This document shows, piece after piece, positions 34,467 to 43,144 of a DNA stretch of 48,596 nucleotides. Source of the DNA: an uncultured Opitutia bacterium (GTDB lineage Bacteria > Verrucomicrobiota > Verrucomicrobiia > Opitutales > Opitutaceae); the NCBI GenBank assembly GCA_903900845.1, contig CAIUOU010000201.1, positions 1 to 48,596 of the forward strand, written 5' to 3'. The notes under the pieces are model-generated. The model did not search any database. It saw only the letters and a program-made list of their open reading frames with translations, and was not told where the DNA came from. Position 1 is the stretch's first letter. Each line of letters starts with the position of its first letter. The position numbers and the translations under genes were made by a program.

Positions 34467-37145
34467 TTACGACGGACCGCCGGGCACGCGGTGGATGGTT
34501 CCGGTGAGGACCCGGGTCACTTCGCCACCATCCGCGTCAACCAGGCGACAGGTGATCTCCAACACTTGCGCGGGAGCCAGGCCCGGCACCGTGAGACGAA
34601 TGACGCGCGGATCGCCACCGCTCGCGACCGAAGTCACGGTCAACCCGCGTTCGTCAATCCGCGGACTGCCATAATTCGCGCTGCGCCGCAGATCCCAGCG
34701 GCGAACCGTGTACCGGGAAACATCCGAAGGATCACGCGGAGGCTCGCTGAAAGTGAGCTCGATCGTGTCCTTCAGCACCCGCCAGCTGGTGGGAAGACAC
34801 GCGGCGCGGCCCGTCGGCCGGAGCCGGTAGAAGCCGCCTTCCTGCAGGGTCTGCGACGTGGCCCACGCCGAGAGTCCGCCCAAATAGAGATCCCCCGAGC
34901 GCGGATGAAACCTCCCGCGCATGATGCCGGTCGGAAAATCCGGCATGGGCAACGCGCACATCCCGCCTTGCACCCCCCCGCCGGCGGCTTCGCTGAAGAA
35001 GACCTCCAGCCGGCCGACCCCATAGGAAAGATTGAGGTGTGTTCCCTTCCAACGCGCCCAGGCCGCGCCCTCGACGGGCAGTAACTCCGCGGGCGAACGA
35101 TCGAAGGCCTTGTCGACCCAGCAGACCGGTGGCGCCATCGCCGCGTCGGACTGGTCCGCCGGCGCGCCATGACTCCACATGTTCCCGTGGAAACTCCCCG
35201 GCATCACGCGGTTCACCCGGTTCATCGGCATCCAGTGCCCTTCCTGATCGGTGACGTAGAAGGATCCGTCGGGGTTCAGGCAGACCCCGTTCGCCGCGCG
35301 GAATCCGTTAGCGAGGATCGTCGTCGCCGAACCATCGGCGCTGACTTTCAGCAATGTGCCGTGATGCGGCACCAGCGCCGTGCGGGCGTGCCGAGCACTC
35401 TTCGCGTAGTAGAAATTACCGGCGTCGTCCGCCTGCAGCCCCATCGCGAACTCGTGGAAATGCTCCGTGACCTGATGGTCGCTGTTGAAGCACTCCAGTA
35501 AGTCCGACTCCCCGTCACCATCGAGGTCCCGCAGCACGACGATCTGGTCCCGGCACGTCACGAACACCTCGTGGCCGCGCCGCTTGACTCCGAGCGGCTG
35601 GAACAAACCCGAGGCGATGCGGCGCCAGCGGAGCTCCGTCCCCGCGTTCAATCCGTCGACGCGCCACACGTCGCCGTCCCACGTGCACAGGAACGCGGCG
35701 TCACCTCCCGCCTCGAAATCGAAGCCGCCGGGGCGCACGCGGGCCCGCCACGGGTTGACCGTGGGCGGCGTCAGGCGCTCCCAGGCGAACGCCCCGGCCG
35801 CGGGGCTTGCCTGGACCGTCGTGGTGACCGTCTCGGCCCATCGCGCCGGGCCGCCGCGCGTGAAAACCGCGAGATCGCGCGGTTCGCCGGCGGCCTCTGG
35901 AATCATCGCGCCCGCCCGCGCAATCCGGATCGCAAACCGGGCGGGAGTCGCCGCCGCCGGGATGCGCAACGTCGCGAAGCCGGCGTCCGCGGTCAGCACC
36001 GCGGTGGAAGGCCCTCGCACCCGGATCGATGCTCCCTCGTTGGCCAGACGCACCACCAGGTCGCGCGCGGAGCGTCCGACATTCAGCGTGCGGACAACCA
36101 CCGGTCCGGCGGCGCCTTCCTCGAGGTCATGGCTCTCCAGCACCGGCGCGTCTCCCACGGTGTAGGAAACCACGATCCGTTCGCCGGAGCGGTAGAGCCC
36201 CCGGTAACGCATCCACGCCCGCGGCAGTGGACCAAACCGGCGGCCGTCGGCCCCGACCACACGTTTGTCCTCGAAGCCCCCCGTAGCGGGATCGGCCCAT
36301 CCGGGCGCGTCGGCGGTCTCCAGCACTGGTGTACCCACGGTGCGGGGACGGGTGACATGGCGCCCGTCGAAGTTGATCCCGTGCCAGTCGATGAAGCCCT
36401 CGCCGGTCCACGCGCCCGCCAGGCGCAGCGTGTCGTGCTCAAAGACCACCCAGGCGCGCCCCGCGGCCACGCCGCCCGGCCCGCCATCCAGGCGGATCGC
36501 GATGCCCTTCTGGGCGATGTTCGCGCCGGGCGCGACGACATCGACCTGCGCACCCTTGAGCCGGGCCGCCTCGGCGCGGCGCGCCTCGTCCGCGATCTCA
36601 AAGGTCCCGATGAGAAACGGACCGTAGTCCATTTCGCGCCAAGGCTCGCGACGCACCGGCTCCGGGCCACGCGAGGCGCCGCGCGGCAATGATGCGAGGT
36701 AGGTTTCGTCCACCGCGGAATACTGCGACGGATTGCGGCGGGCGAGGAACGCCTCCCGGATGTAGTGGATGACGTCGTACTTCTCCCGCGGGGTGAGCTC
36801 GACCTGGGGGGCCATCTGGCCCCAGCCGCGCGTCAGCGAGCGGTAGATCGTGAGCGGATCCTTGCCATGCCGGAATTCGCCCTCGGCGAAACGCAACGCG
36901 TTCGGCAGCGACCCGGGCAGGTTGAGATCGCCGTGACAGGCATGGCAGACGCGCTCGTAGATGCGCTCCCCGCGATCAAGCGCAGCCTTGTTCCAGCCGC
37001 GAATCAGACCGGCGTGGTCCAAATCCCTCTCGTAGGCCGGAAGATCGGCTTCGGCCAGCAGCGGGCCGGGCGCGGTCTCCGCGGCGAAAGTCCCCGTAGC
37101 GACCCACACCAAGGAGCCGAGTAAACGCGCGAACGGGGATTTCAT
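34467..37145 (-). CDS. Large exported c-type cytochrome protein (DUF6797-like)
   Basis: 892 residues with a signal peptide (MKSPFARLLGSLVWVATGTF). A cytochrome c domain has the heme site CHACH (67-71), and its likely distal Met is in GWGQMAPQVEL. Next comes a region typical of Planctomycetes/Verrucomicrobia proteins (DYGPFLIGTFE, GIAIRLDGGPGGVAAGRAWV). A beta-propeller-like section follows (FQPLGVKRRGHEVFVTCRDQ, NGVCLNPDGSFYVTDQEGHW). The end looks like an Ig-like domain. The role is probably periplasmic electron transfer tied to oxidation of a sugar or alcohol; the substrate is unknown. Confidence 0.82.
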   Translation of the reverse strand: MKSPFARLLGSLVWVATGTFAAETAPGPLLAEADLPAYERDLDHAGLIRGWNKAALDRGERIYERVCHACHGDLNLPGSLPNALRFAEGEFRHGKDPLTIYRSLTRGWGQMAPQVELTPREKYDVIHYIREAFLARRNPSQYSAVDETYLASLPRGASRGPEPVRREPWREMDYGPFLIGTFEIADEARRAEAARLKGAQVDVVAPGANIAQKGIAIRLDGGPGGVAAGRAWVVFEHDTLRLAGAWTGEGFIDWHGINFDGRHVTRPRTVGTPVLETADAPGWADPATGGFEDKRVVGADGRRFGPLPRAWMRYRGLYRSGERIVVSYTVGDAPVLESHDLEEGAAGPVVVRTLNVGRSARDLVVRLANEGASIRVRGPSTAVLTADAGFATLRIPAAATPARFAIRIARAGAMIPEAAGEPRDLAVFTRGGPARWAETVTTTVQASPAAGAFAWERLTPPTVNPWRARVRPGGFDFEAGGDAAFLCTWDGDVWRVDGLNAGTELRWRRIASGLFQPLGVKRRGHEVFVTCRDQIVVLRDLDGDGESDLLECFNSDHQVTEHFHEFAMGLQADDAGNFYYAKSARHARTALVPHHGTLLKVSADGSATTILANGFRAANGVCLNPDGSFYVTDQEGHWMPMNRVNRVMPGSFHGNMWSHGAPADQSDAAMAPPVCWVDKAFDRSPAELLPVEGAAWARWKGTHLNLSYGVGRLEVFFSEAAGGGVQGGMCALPMPDFPTGIMRGRFHPRSGDLYLGGLSAWATSQTLQEGGFYRLRPTGRAACLPTSWRVLKDTIELTFSEPPRDPSDVSRYTVRRWDLRRSANYGSPRIDERGLTVTSVASGGDPRVIRLTVPGLAPAQVLEITCRLVDADGGEVTRVLTGTIHRVPGGPS

Positions 37146-37210
37146 GCGGACGCGATCCCTACCGGCCGAGGGAAGAGCCGCAAGGACTCCCTCTCACCCG
37201 AGAAATGCCT

Positions 37211-38212
37211 TCACGGCACGACCCGCACCGACATGCCCACCCACGACATCCCCAGCAGCGTCTGCGCATCCCAGTTGGCGAGCCGGAAGCACCCGTGCGA
37301 CTCCGTTATCCCGACCTTGGAGGGATCCGGCGTGCCGTGGATGCCGTAACCCGGCCGGTCCAATCCCAGCCACGCGACCCCCACCGGGTTGTTGGGTCCC
37401 GGCGGAAGGATGAGCTTCCGGCCCAACTCCCGAGCCTCCGCCGACTCGGGGAACACGGCGGGATCAAAAGTGTAGTCAGGGTTGGACACGATCACCATCA
37501 CCCTCAGGTCCCCGACGGGCCGCTTTTCGACGCGGCGCGCTATGCTGGTGGGGAAGTGGGCCAGCAGCCGCCCGTCGGCCGAGAAAACCTCCAGCACCTT
37601 TTCCGCCAGCCGGATCTCCAGAAACGCGGCCCGTTCGGTTTTCGCGACGAACTCCGCCGCAGGTGCGGCAAAAACCGTTGCGGGCGTGATCGCGTCCCAA
37701 TCCAAACCCGGGTTGATGCGACGCAGGAAACCGGCCCCCGCGCGGAACCGCTCCGCCGCCAACTCCAGCGCGGACTCGTGGGCGAGCGCGGATTGCCGCG
37801 ATTTCCCGAGCCAGGTGGGCTCCAAAGGTTGCAGACCCGCCAGGTCCTGCGGGGCCAGCGATGCCCATACCAGGGCAGGCGCATCGAGCTCGAGAGAACG
37901 CGCGGTGCTCTCGTCGAGTTGCCCCGACTCGGACAAGCCCTGCGCGCGTTGAAAGGCCCGCAGCGCGGCGGAGGATTGCGGCCCGCGAATGCCGTCGATC
38001 GATCCGCCGGAGAAACCCCTTCGCGTCAGCTCCACCTGCACCTCGAGCCAAGTGACCGCCGGTCGGGGATAGACATCGACGTCGCCCAGCAATGAAGTGG
38101 CGGCCCGCGGCAACGGCTGCTCAGCGGGAGACGCCTCGCCCGGAACAGCCGCCCGCAACGCGAACGGAAAAAGCAAGGCCGGCACGAACCGGCGGAATGC
38201 GGCGCGACGCAT
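37211..38212 (-). CDS. L,D-transpeptidase (YkuD) with peptidoglycan-binding and LysM-like domains
   Basis: 333 residues, signal peptide at the N-terminus. A peptidoglycan-binding repeat lies at about 53-110 (VQVELTRRGFSGGSIDGIRG). A LysM-like stretch lies at about 145-185 (FRAGAGFLRRINPGLDWDAI). The YkuD catalytic domain follows with His292 in GIHGTPD and the SHGCFRL motif (His306, Cys308). The enzyme would form 3-3 cross-links or attach proteins to peptidoglycan. Cys, both His and Arg are intact. Confidence 0.92.
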   Translation of the reverse strand: MRRAAFRRFVPALLFPFALRAAVPGEASPAEQPLPRAATSLLGDVDVYPRPAVTWLEVQVELTRRGFSGGSIDGIRGPQSSAALRAFQRAQGLSESGQLDESTARSLELDAPALVWASLAPQDLAGLQPLEPTWLGKSRQSALAHESALELAAERFRAGAGFLRRINPGLDWDAITPATVFAAPAAEFVAKTERAAFLEIRLAEKVLEVFSADGRLLAHFPTSIARRVEKRPVGDLRVMVIVSNPDYTFDPAVFPESAEARELGRKLILPPGPNNPVGVAWLGLDRPGYGIHGTPDPSKVGITESHGCFRLANWDAQTLLGMSWVGMSVRVVP

Positions 38213-38231
38213 AAGAATGATTAGGCGCGGA

Positions 38232-38900
38232 TCACGCCTCCCGGGTAGGAACTTTGCAGGAGGAGATGACCTGATCGGCGGTCACGAGCAGAAGATCCTC
38301 CTCGAGCGCCTGCGCGATGAGCACACGGTCGAAGGGGTCCCCGTGCAATGGGGGCAGGCGCATCGCCCGTTGCGCGTGCTCGATGGTCACGGGCAACTCC
38401 TCGAAACCGTCGCCCAAGGGCGAATCCAGGTAGTCATCCAGCAGAACGAGTTTACGGCGGGCAACCTTGAGGCCGAGCTCCCAGATGCTGGCGGCGCTGA
38501 GCAGGATGTCATTGCCCGGCGTGGCAATGAGCGCGCGCGTTTCCGCGCTGAGTCGTTCCGGGGAGGTGAGCCACCAAACCACCACGTGGGAATCCAGCAG
38601 GAGCCGGAGCGCCCGCGGACGGCGGGGCAGCACGGGCATCAGCACCGAATCCTCCCGGAGGATCGGCTCCTCGATCGAGGATTCCATTTCGCTGTCTCCC
38701 GGCTGCCAGCAGTCGGGAGCCTCCCAACTTTTTCCCGCGAGACGGCCCGGCTGACGAGCCTCGCGGGTTTGCGCGTAGCGCACCAAACGAACCATCGGCT
38801 TGCCGGACTTGGCCAGCACCACGTCATCACCCTCCACCACCTCCTCGACGATGCGGGAAAGGTGGGTCTTAGCGGCCTGGATGTTGATCAACTTCACCAT
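38232..38900 (-). CDS. Antitoxin-toxin fusion frame: Phd/YefM-type antitoxin joined to PIN (VapC-like) toxin
   Basis: One open frame of 222 codons. Residues 1-75 are a Phd/YefM-type antitoxin (INIQAAKTHLSRIVEEVVEG, DVVLAKSGKPMVRLVRY). Residues ~98-215 are a complete PIN ribonuclease: LLLDSH (Asp103), IWELGLK (Glu141), HGDPFDR (Asp188/191), VTADQ (Asp209). Normally these are separate overlapping genes. Here no stop divides them. An internal ATG at codon 88 (38639) stands 10 nt after GGGAGGA on the minus strand, so the toxin may also be made alone. The operator palindrome lies just upstream. Confidence 0.85.
   Translation of the reverse strand: MVKLINIQAAKTHLSRIVEEVVEGDDVVLAKSGKPMVRLVRYAQTREARQPGRLAGKSWEAPDCWQPGDSEMESSIEEPILREDSVLMPVLPRRPRALRLLLDSHVVVWWLTSPERLSAETRALIATPGNDILLSAASIWELGLKVARRKLVLLDDYLDSPLGDGFEELPVTIEHAQRAMRLPPLHGDPFDRVLIAQALEEDLLLVTADQVISSCKVPTREA
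38650..38656 (-). promoter_or_regulatory. Internal Shine-Dalgarno-like site for the PIN toxin part
   Basis: GGGAGGA on the minus strand sits 10 nt before the ATG at 38639 (MPVLPRRPRALRLLLDSH). It is strong for this window, where most genes show no clear site. It argues that the toxin is also translated from its own start. Confidence 0.45.
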
Positions 38901-38903
38901 TAT

Positions 38904-38924
38904 AGACCAGACCAGGTCTGGTCT
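38904..38924. promoter_or_regulatory. Palindromic operator of the toxin-antitoxin locus
   Basis: AGACCAGACC, one central base, GGTCTGGTCT: a perfect 10-bp inverted repeat directly before the antitoxin start, with one further GGTCTG half-unit to 38930. Phd/YefM antitoxins repress their own operon at such sites. A TATAAT hexamer on the minus strand (38904-38899) abuts the palindrome and overlaps the first ATG, so repressor binding would block a promoter here. Confidence 0.75.
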
Positions 38925-38985
38925 GGTCTGTTTTCAATATTTTCCAAAGATCCATCCAGAAACATGCTCCGTAAGTGATCCCCAA

Positions 38986-39023
38986 AGAAAAAGGGGCAGA
39001 CCCCTCCGGGCCTACCCCTTTTG
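38986..39023 (-). terminator. Rho-independent terminator of the TonB-dependent receptor gene
   Basis: On the minus strand, AAAAGGGG-T-AGGCCC-GGAG-GGGTCT-G-CCCCTTTTT forms one long stem with a 4-base loop and a run of T. It begins about 20 bp after the receptor stop. It is the clearest intrinsic terminator in the window and could also work for readthrough from the other side because the outer stem is A/T-symmetrical. Confidence 0.85.
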
Positions 39024-39042
39024 CCGCTAACTCCGTAAAGGC

Positions 39043-42000
39043 CTAGAACTGCCCGTTGACGCCGAACTTCAACGTGCGCGGAATCGTCCAGTTCGACCGC
39101 ACGCGGGAAGTGTCGAAGATATATTCCCGGCGCCCCGCCTCCGCGAGATTGTTCACGCTCAGGAAGGCCGTGGCATCACGGTGCACCTTGTACGTGATCC
39201 CCGCGTTCATGATCGTCCAGGATTCGCGGAAACGATTACCGGCCGCGGAAGTGGTGCTGTAAACCACCGGCCACCCCGCGGTGTGGTTAACATCATAGGA
39301 AGCCCCGAAGTTCCTGTACACGTACTGGAGCCCAACGTTGTAGGACCGCGGGATGAAACCGGCGAGCTGTCCATTCCCCAGAGCCACCGTCCCGCCGAAA
39401 TTACCCTTCGTCTGCAGGTAGGTGTAGTTCGCCCGCACCGACAATCCGCGCAGGGCGCCAGGCAGGAAGGCCAGGCGCTGCCGGAAATCGACCTCCATAC
39501 CCTTGTAGGTCGCGTTGCCGAGGTTCCGAACCTGGATGATCTCGTATCCTTCGTAGAGCCCGTCGAAGCCGTTGTCGGTTCCCGTCCCGATCAATTCCCC
39601 CGAGCGGCCCGAGGCGCCGATGTAGTCCTCGACGTCCTTCTTGTATCCGCGAACCGAGAACATGCCGGTCTTGTAATAATACTCCAGCTTCAGATCCACG
39701 TTCGAAGCGACCTGGGGCCTGATTTCCGGGTTTCCCATCGTGACCGTCCGGGCCGCGTCGTTGGCGGTCGGGGCCGTGATCAGCGTCGCGAGGCCGGCGC
39801 GCCCGTAGCTGGTCGACCAGCTGGCGCGCGCCTTGATGTTCTCCGTGAGGTCGTACGCGGCATGGACGCTCGGGAACGATTTCTGGTAGTCGCCGTCGCG
39901 CGAGAGCTTCTGGTAGTCCAACGCGGCGCGCTTGAAGTGGTCCGGCTCGGCCGCGATCGGGGTCGTACGCGCCCGGAAGAATGTGAACGTGTCGGTGGCG
40001 ACCCACTCACGGCGCACACCGGCGAGCAGCGTGAGCCGGCCGAAGCGTGTCGTGCCTTGGATGTACGCGGCATCGACGCCCTCCTCGAGGATACGGCGAT
40101 TGGTGTACTGGCTGGTGGCGGTGAAGTTCACGTCCTCATACCACAGGTTGGCGTTGCCGAGCGTGGTGCTGATGTAGGCGGGATCGACCACCGGCAGCCG
40201 GCGCCCGCCGTTCTGGCGCTCGAACTCCGTCAGCGGCATCAGTCCGTCGCCGGGCAGGACCGAGCCCGCGACCCCGTACCAGCGGCGCGGGTAGACCTGG
40301 CGGTTATTGACGCGCCGGTTAACCGAATCCAAGCCAGCCTTGATCGTGACAGGGTGGCTGATGGGAAGCAGGTATGAAGCATTGAGGTTGGCGGCGACCT
40401 CGTTCGTGTCGGTGATGGTGTCGCGTTTGTTGAACACCGCCGAGGTGACCGGCACGGGCTGCGCGGCGGTGGGATTGGAAGTGACGAACGGCCGGTAGCT
40501 GCCGATGTCGTACACACTGACGCCGCCGGTCTGGAAAAACGTCTGCCCGAACGGATTCGAGTAATCGAGGATGAAGCCGACCGGCCCCTGCGTGCGCATG
40601 CCGACGGTGCCGTTCTCACGTGAGCGGCCGGCGCCCGAGTTCCAGTGCGTGTTGCTCCAACGGTACGCGTGGTCGACCTTCAAACGCCCCCAGTTGTGCT
40701 CGAAGACCAGCGTGCCGGTCGGGTTCTTGCTGGTGAAGGAGTACCGCTGCGGGTTGATGCGCATCTGCGAGGCGCCGACGGCCACGCCACCCGGCTGCAG
40801 CGCGGTGTTGTTGACGGGCAGCATCTCGATTCGCGTTGCCGTGTAGCCCGGGCGGATGCCGCCGATAGGGTTCGTCACGGGGTCGTTCACCGACACGTTG
40901 GACGCGATCCAAGGGTTGACGGCGGTGTAGCTGAAGAACGGCTCGGATCCCGCGTTGTAGAGGAAGCGCAGGGAGACGCGGGTTGCCTCGGACCATTTGT
41001 AGTCGGCGCGCCCGCTGACGGCGGAAAGGAACCGGTCATTCAGGCCGCTCATCCGCGTGTAATCACGCCACTGGGCAACGGGGTTGGTGGTGGTCTCGTA
41101 GAGGTTGATGTCCCAGTCATGCGGATTGAGCACCTCCTGGAAGGAAGCGGTAACTGCGACGCCAAGGTTGCGGACGCCCTGACCGACGCTGAACACCTCG
41201 GTGTAGCTCGCCGAGAGGTCCGGGCGCCAGGGGCGCTGGGCAACCTCGTAATTGCGCTTCGACCACGACGGGAAGTAGCGCGCGGAAGCCGTGTACGTGA
41301 TGCGGCGGCGCTCAGCCATCGCGAGTGGGGAGCGGGTCTTGAGATTGAGTTGGCCGCCGAGGGAGTCGGCGCGCTTGTCGGGCGTCTGGCCCGCGATGAT
41401 CTCCACCTGCTCGTACATCGAGCCGGAAAACGAGTGCAGCGTGGCCGTGCGTGCGTCGCCGCCCACCCCGGTCGACGACATCCCGTCTATGTTCAGGCGC
41501 GTGTAGCTGGCGGGCAAGCCACCGATGCTGACGTTGTTGATGAGATTATCCTCGTCCGTCGTGAACGTGATGCCGGGCATGCGCGAGACGAGCTCACCCA
41601 CGTTCTGCGTGGGCAGGACACCCCACTCGTCGAACGCGGTGACGTTCTTCACGTTGAGGGCGTTCCGCTGCTCGGTGATGGCGAGCGCCTGGCCCTCGCG
41701 CACCGAGGCGACCGTGAAAGCGTCCAGGACGATCGCCTGCGCCGGCTTCATCTCGGCGTCGACGCGGGTGACCTGTCCGGCGCGCACGACCACCGGTATT
41801 TTTCGGTCCTCGAACCCCGAATAGGAAATCGTGAGCTCGAGGTTACCGGCGGGCAGCCCTTGCAGAAGAAAGGCGCCTGAGTTGTCGGTGAGCTCGGAAC
41901 GTCCGAGCGAGGGAGCGCTCACCACGGCACCCTGCAGCGCGTTGCGGGTGGCGGTACTGACCACGGCGCCGGCGACGGAACCGGTGACCTGGGCGGAAGC

Positions 42001-42087
42001 GGACGTTGCCGAGAGGAGCGCCGCGAGGAAAAGACCTGCGCTGAAACGCGCGAGTCGCGATAGGAACGAACTGCTGGGTGTTTTCAT
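39043..42087 (-). CDS. TonB-dependent outer-membrane receptor with carboxypeptidase-regulatory N-terminus
   Basis: 1014 residues. Signal peptide to about 33 (FSAGLFLAALLSATSASAQV). A carboxypeptidase-regulatory-like beta domain follows (about 34-115: GSVAGAVVSTATRNALQGAV, LPAGNLELTISYSGFE). The plug is at about 130-250 (VGELVSRMPGITF, RLNIDGMSSTGVGGDARTAT, VEIIAGQTPDKRADSLGG). The barrel ends with a typical C-terminal Phe (KFGVNGQF). This layout is common in Opitutaceae and serves uptake of sugars or other large ligands. No SusD partner or regulator adjoins it. Confidence 0.93.
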   Translation of the reverse strand: MKTPSSSFLSRLARFSAGLFLAALLSATSASAQVTGSVAGAVVSTATRNALQGAVVSAPSLGRSELTDNSGAFLLQGLPAGNLELTISYSGFEDRKIPVVVRAGQVTRVDAEMKPAQAIVLDAFTVASVREGQALAITEQRNALNVKNVTAFDEWGVLPTQNVGELVSRMPGITFTTDEDNLINNVSIGGLPASYTRLNIDGMSSTGVGGDARTATLHSFSGSMYEQVEIIAGQTPDKRADSLGGQLNLKTRSPLAMAERRRITYTASARYFPSWSKRNYEVAQRPWRPDLSASYTEVFSVGQGVRNLGVAVTASFQEVLNPHDWDINLYETTTNPVAQWRDYTRMSGLNDRFLSAVSGRADYKWSEATRVSLRFLYNAGSEPFFSYTAVNPWIASNVSVNDPVTNPIGGIRPGYTATRIEMLPVNNTALQPGGVAVGASQMRINPQRYSFTSKNPTGTLVFEHNWGRLKVDHAYRWSNTHWNSGAGRSRENGTVGMRTQGPVGFILDYSNPFGQTFFQTGGVSVYDIGSYRPFVTSNPTAAQPVPVTSAVFNKRDTITDTNEVAANLNASYLLPISHPVTIKAGLDSVNRRVNNRQVYPRRWYGVAGSVLPGDGLMPLTEFERQNGGRRLPVVDPAYISTTLGNANLWYEDVNFTATSQYTNRRILEEGVDAAYIQGTTRFGRLTLLAGVRREWVATDTFTFFRARTTPIAAEPDHFKRAALDYQKLSRDGDYQKSFPSVHAAYDLTENIKARASWSTSYGRAGLATLITAPTANDAARTVTMGNPEIRPQVASNVDLKLEYYYKTGMFSVRGYKKDVEDYIGASGRSGELIGTGTDNGFDGLYEGYEIIQVRNLGNATYKGMEVDFRQRLAFLPGALRGLSVRANYTYLQTKGNFGGTVALGNGQLAGFIPRSYNVGLQYVYRNFGASYDVNHTAGWPVVYSTTSAAGNRFRESWTIMNAGITYKVHRDATAFLSVNNLAEAGRREYIFDTSRVRSNWTIPRTLKFGVNGQF

Positions 42088-42210
42088 GGTGCCGGAGCGG
42101 CCGGCGGCCCTACCCAGGGCCGCGCGACGCGCCAGAGTGTTGCATTGAAACTAAAACCTCCCCCTGCCCTGTCGAAACTATTCCCGCGCCGCGGGGAGCG
42201 GCTTACCGGA

Positions 42211-42807
42211 TCAGTGGTAACCCTTGCGGCCTTCCAACGCGCTACGGAGCGTGACGGCGTCGGCGTAAAGCACGCCGCCGCCGCTCGGCAGGCCGAACCC
42301 GATGCGGGAAGTGCGGACCGCGGGTTCCGCGGGAAGGTGCTCGGTGATGTAGTGGCACGTGGCCTCTCCCTCGACGTCGTTCGGCAGGGCCAGGATGAGC
42401 TCCTGCACCTCACCGGAGGCGATCCGAGCGTGCAGCGACTGCAGGTTGAGATCCTCCGGACGCACCCCGTGCATCGGGGATAGCTTGCCGTGCAGCACGT
42501 GGTAGCGCCCGCGGAAAGCACCGCTGCGCTCGATCGCCACGAGATCCGGCACGTGCTCGACCACACAGACCACCCCGTTGTCCCGGCGATCGTCACCGCA
42601 GACGCCGCAGGACTCACCCTCCGCCAGGTTACCGCAGCGGGCGCAGCGGCGCACCGCGCGGGCGGCGTCCTCGAGGGCCTGCACCAGCTCAGGCAACCGT
42701 GCCGGCTTTTCCACCAGCAGGTGGAGGGCGATGCGTTCGGAGGACCGGAACCCAAGCCCCGGCAGCTGCTTCAGGTGCTGCTGAAGCCGTTCGAAGGCCG
42801 GCGTCAT
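42211..42807 (-). CDS. recR: Recombination mediator RecR
   Basis: 198 residues, standard for RecR. Helix-hairpin-helix near the N-terminus (LKQLPGLGFRSSERIALHLL), a four-cysteine zinc finger (Cys55, Cys58, Cys67, Cys70) and a Toprim domain (VVCVVEHVPDLVAIERSG, YHVLHGKLSPMHGV). With RecFO it loads RecA on gaps. It follows ybaB by 10 bp, the usual arrangement, though the dnaX normally upstream is absent. Confidence 0.97.
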   Translation of the reverse strand: MTPAFERLQQHLKQLPGLGFRSSERIALHLLVEKPARLPELVQALEDAARAVRRCARCGNLAEGESCGVCGDDRRDNGVVCVVEHVPDLVAIERSGAFRGRYHVLHGKLSPMHGVRPEDLNLQSLHARIASGEVQELILALPNDVEGEATCHYITEHLPAEPAVRTSRIGFGLPSGGGVLYADAVTLRSALEGRKGYH

Positions 42808-42817
42808 GCGGGCGGTC

Positions 42818-43126
42818 TCAGAACATCCCGGGCATCTGGAACGCCCCGGTGATTTTCTGCATTTCCGCCTCGTGGTGATCCTTGGCCTGCTTTGCGGCGT
42901 CCTGCACGGCCGTCAGCACGGTGTCGGCGACCAGCTTCGGATCCTCCTTGAGAAACTCCGGGTCGAGCGTGAGCCCGAGGAAACGACCGCTCCCGTTGAT
43001 CCGCACCTTGACCGCGCCCCCCCCGCTCGTGACCTCGATCTCTTTCGCGTCGAGCTGCGCCTGCAGCGCCTCGATGCCGCGCTTCATCTTCTCCGCCTGC
43101 TTAACCAGTTTTCCGAGTCCGGCCAT
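42818..43126 (-). CDS. ybaB: YbaB/EbfC nucleoid-associated protein
   Basis: 102 residues, matching the ~110 of YbaB. The MAGLGKLVKQAEKMKRGIEA start, the GGGAVKVRINGSGRFLGLTL strand pair and the late AKQAKDHHEAEMQKITG helix are characteristic. It binds DNA as a dimer. Same operon as recR and the upstream epimerase. Confidence 0.95.
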   Translation of the reverse strand: MAGLGKLVKQAEKMKRGIEALQAQLDAKEIEVTSGGGAVKVRINGSGRFLGLTLDPEFLKEDPKLVADTVLTAVQDAAKQAKDHHEAEMQKITGAFQMPGMF

Positions 43127-43144
43127 GGGTGTGCTTGGTTTGGG

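Noticed and set aside
38898-38904. TATAAT as the only promoter of the toxin-antitoxin locus
   Set aside because: It overlaps the first ATG and has no good -35 at 17 bp; if used, transcription would start inside the frame, so I kept it only as a note in the operator entry.
39181-41880. Two long plus-strand frames opposite the TonB-dependent receptor
   Set aside because: Antisense shadows rich in Arg, Val and Gly without domains.
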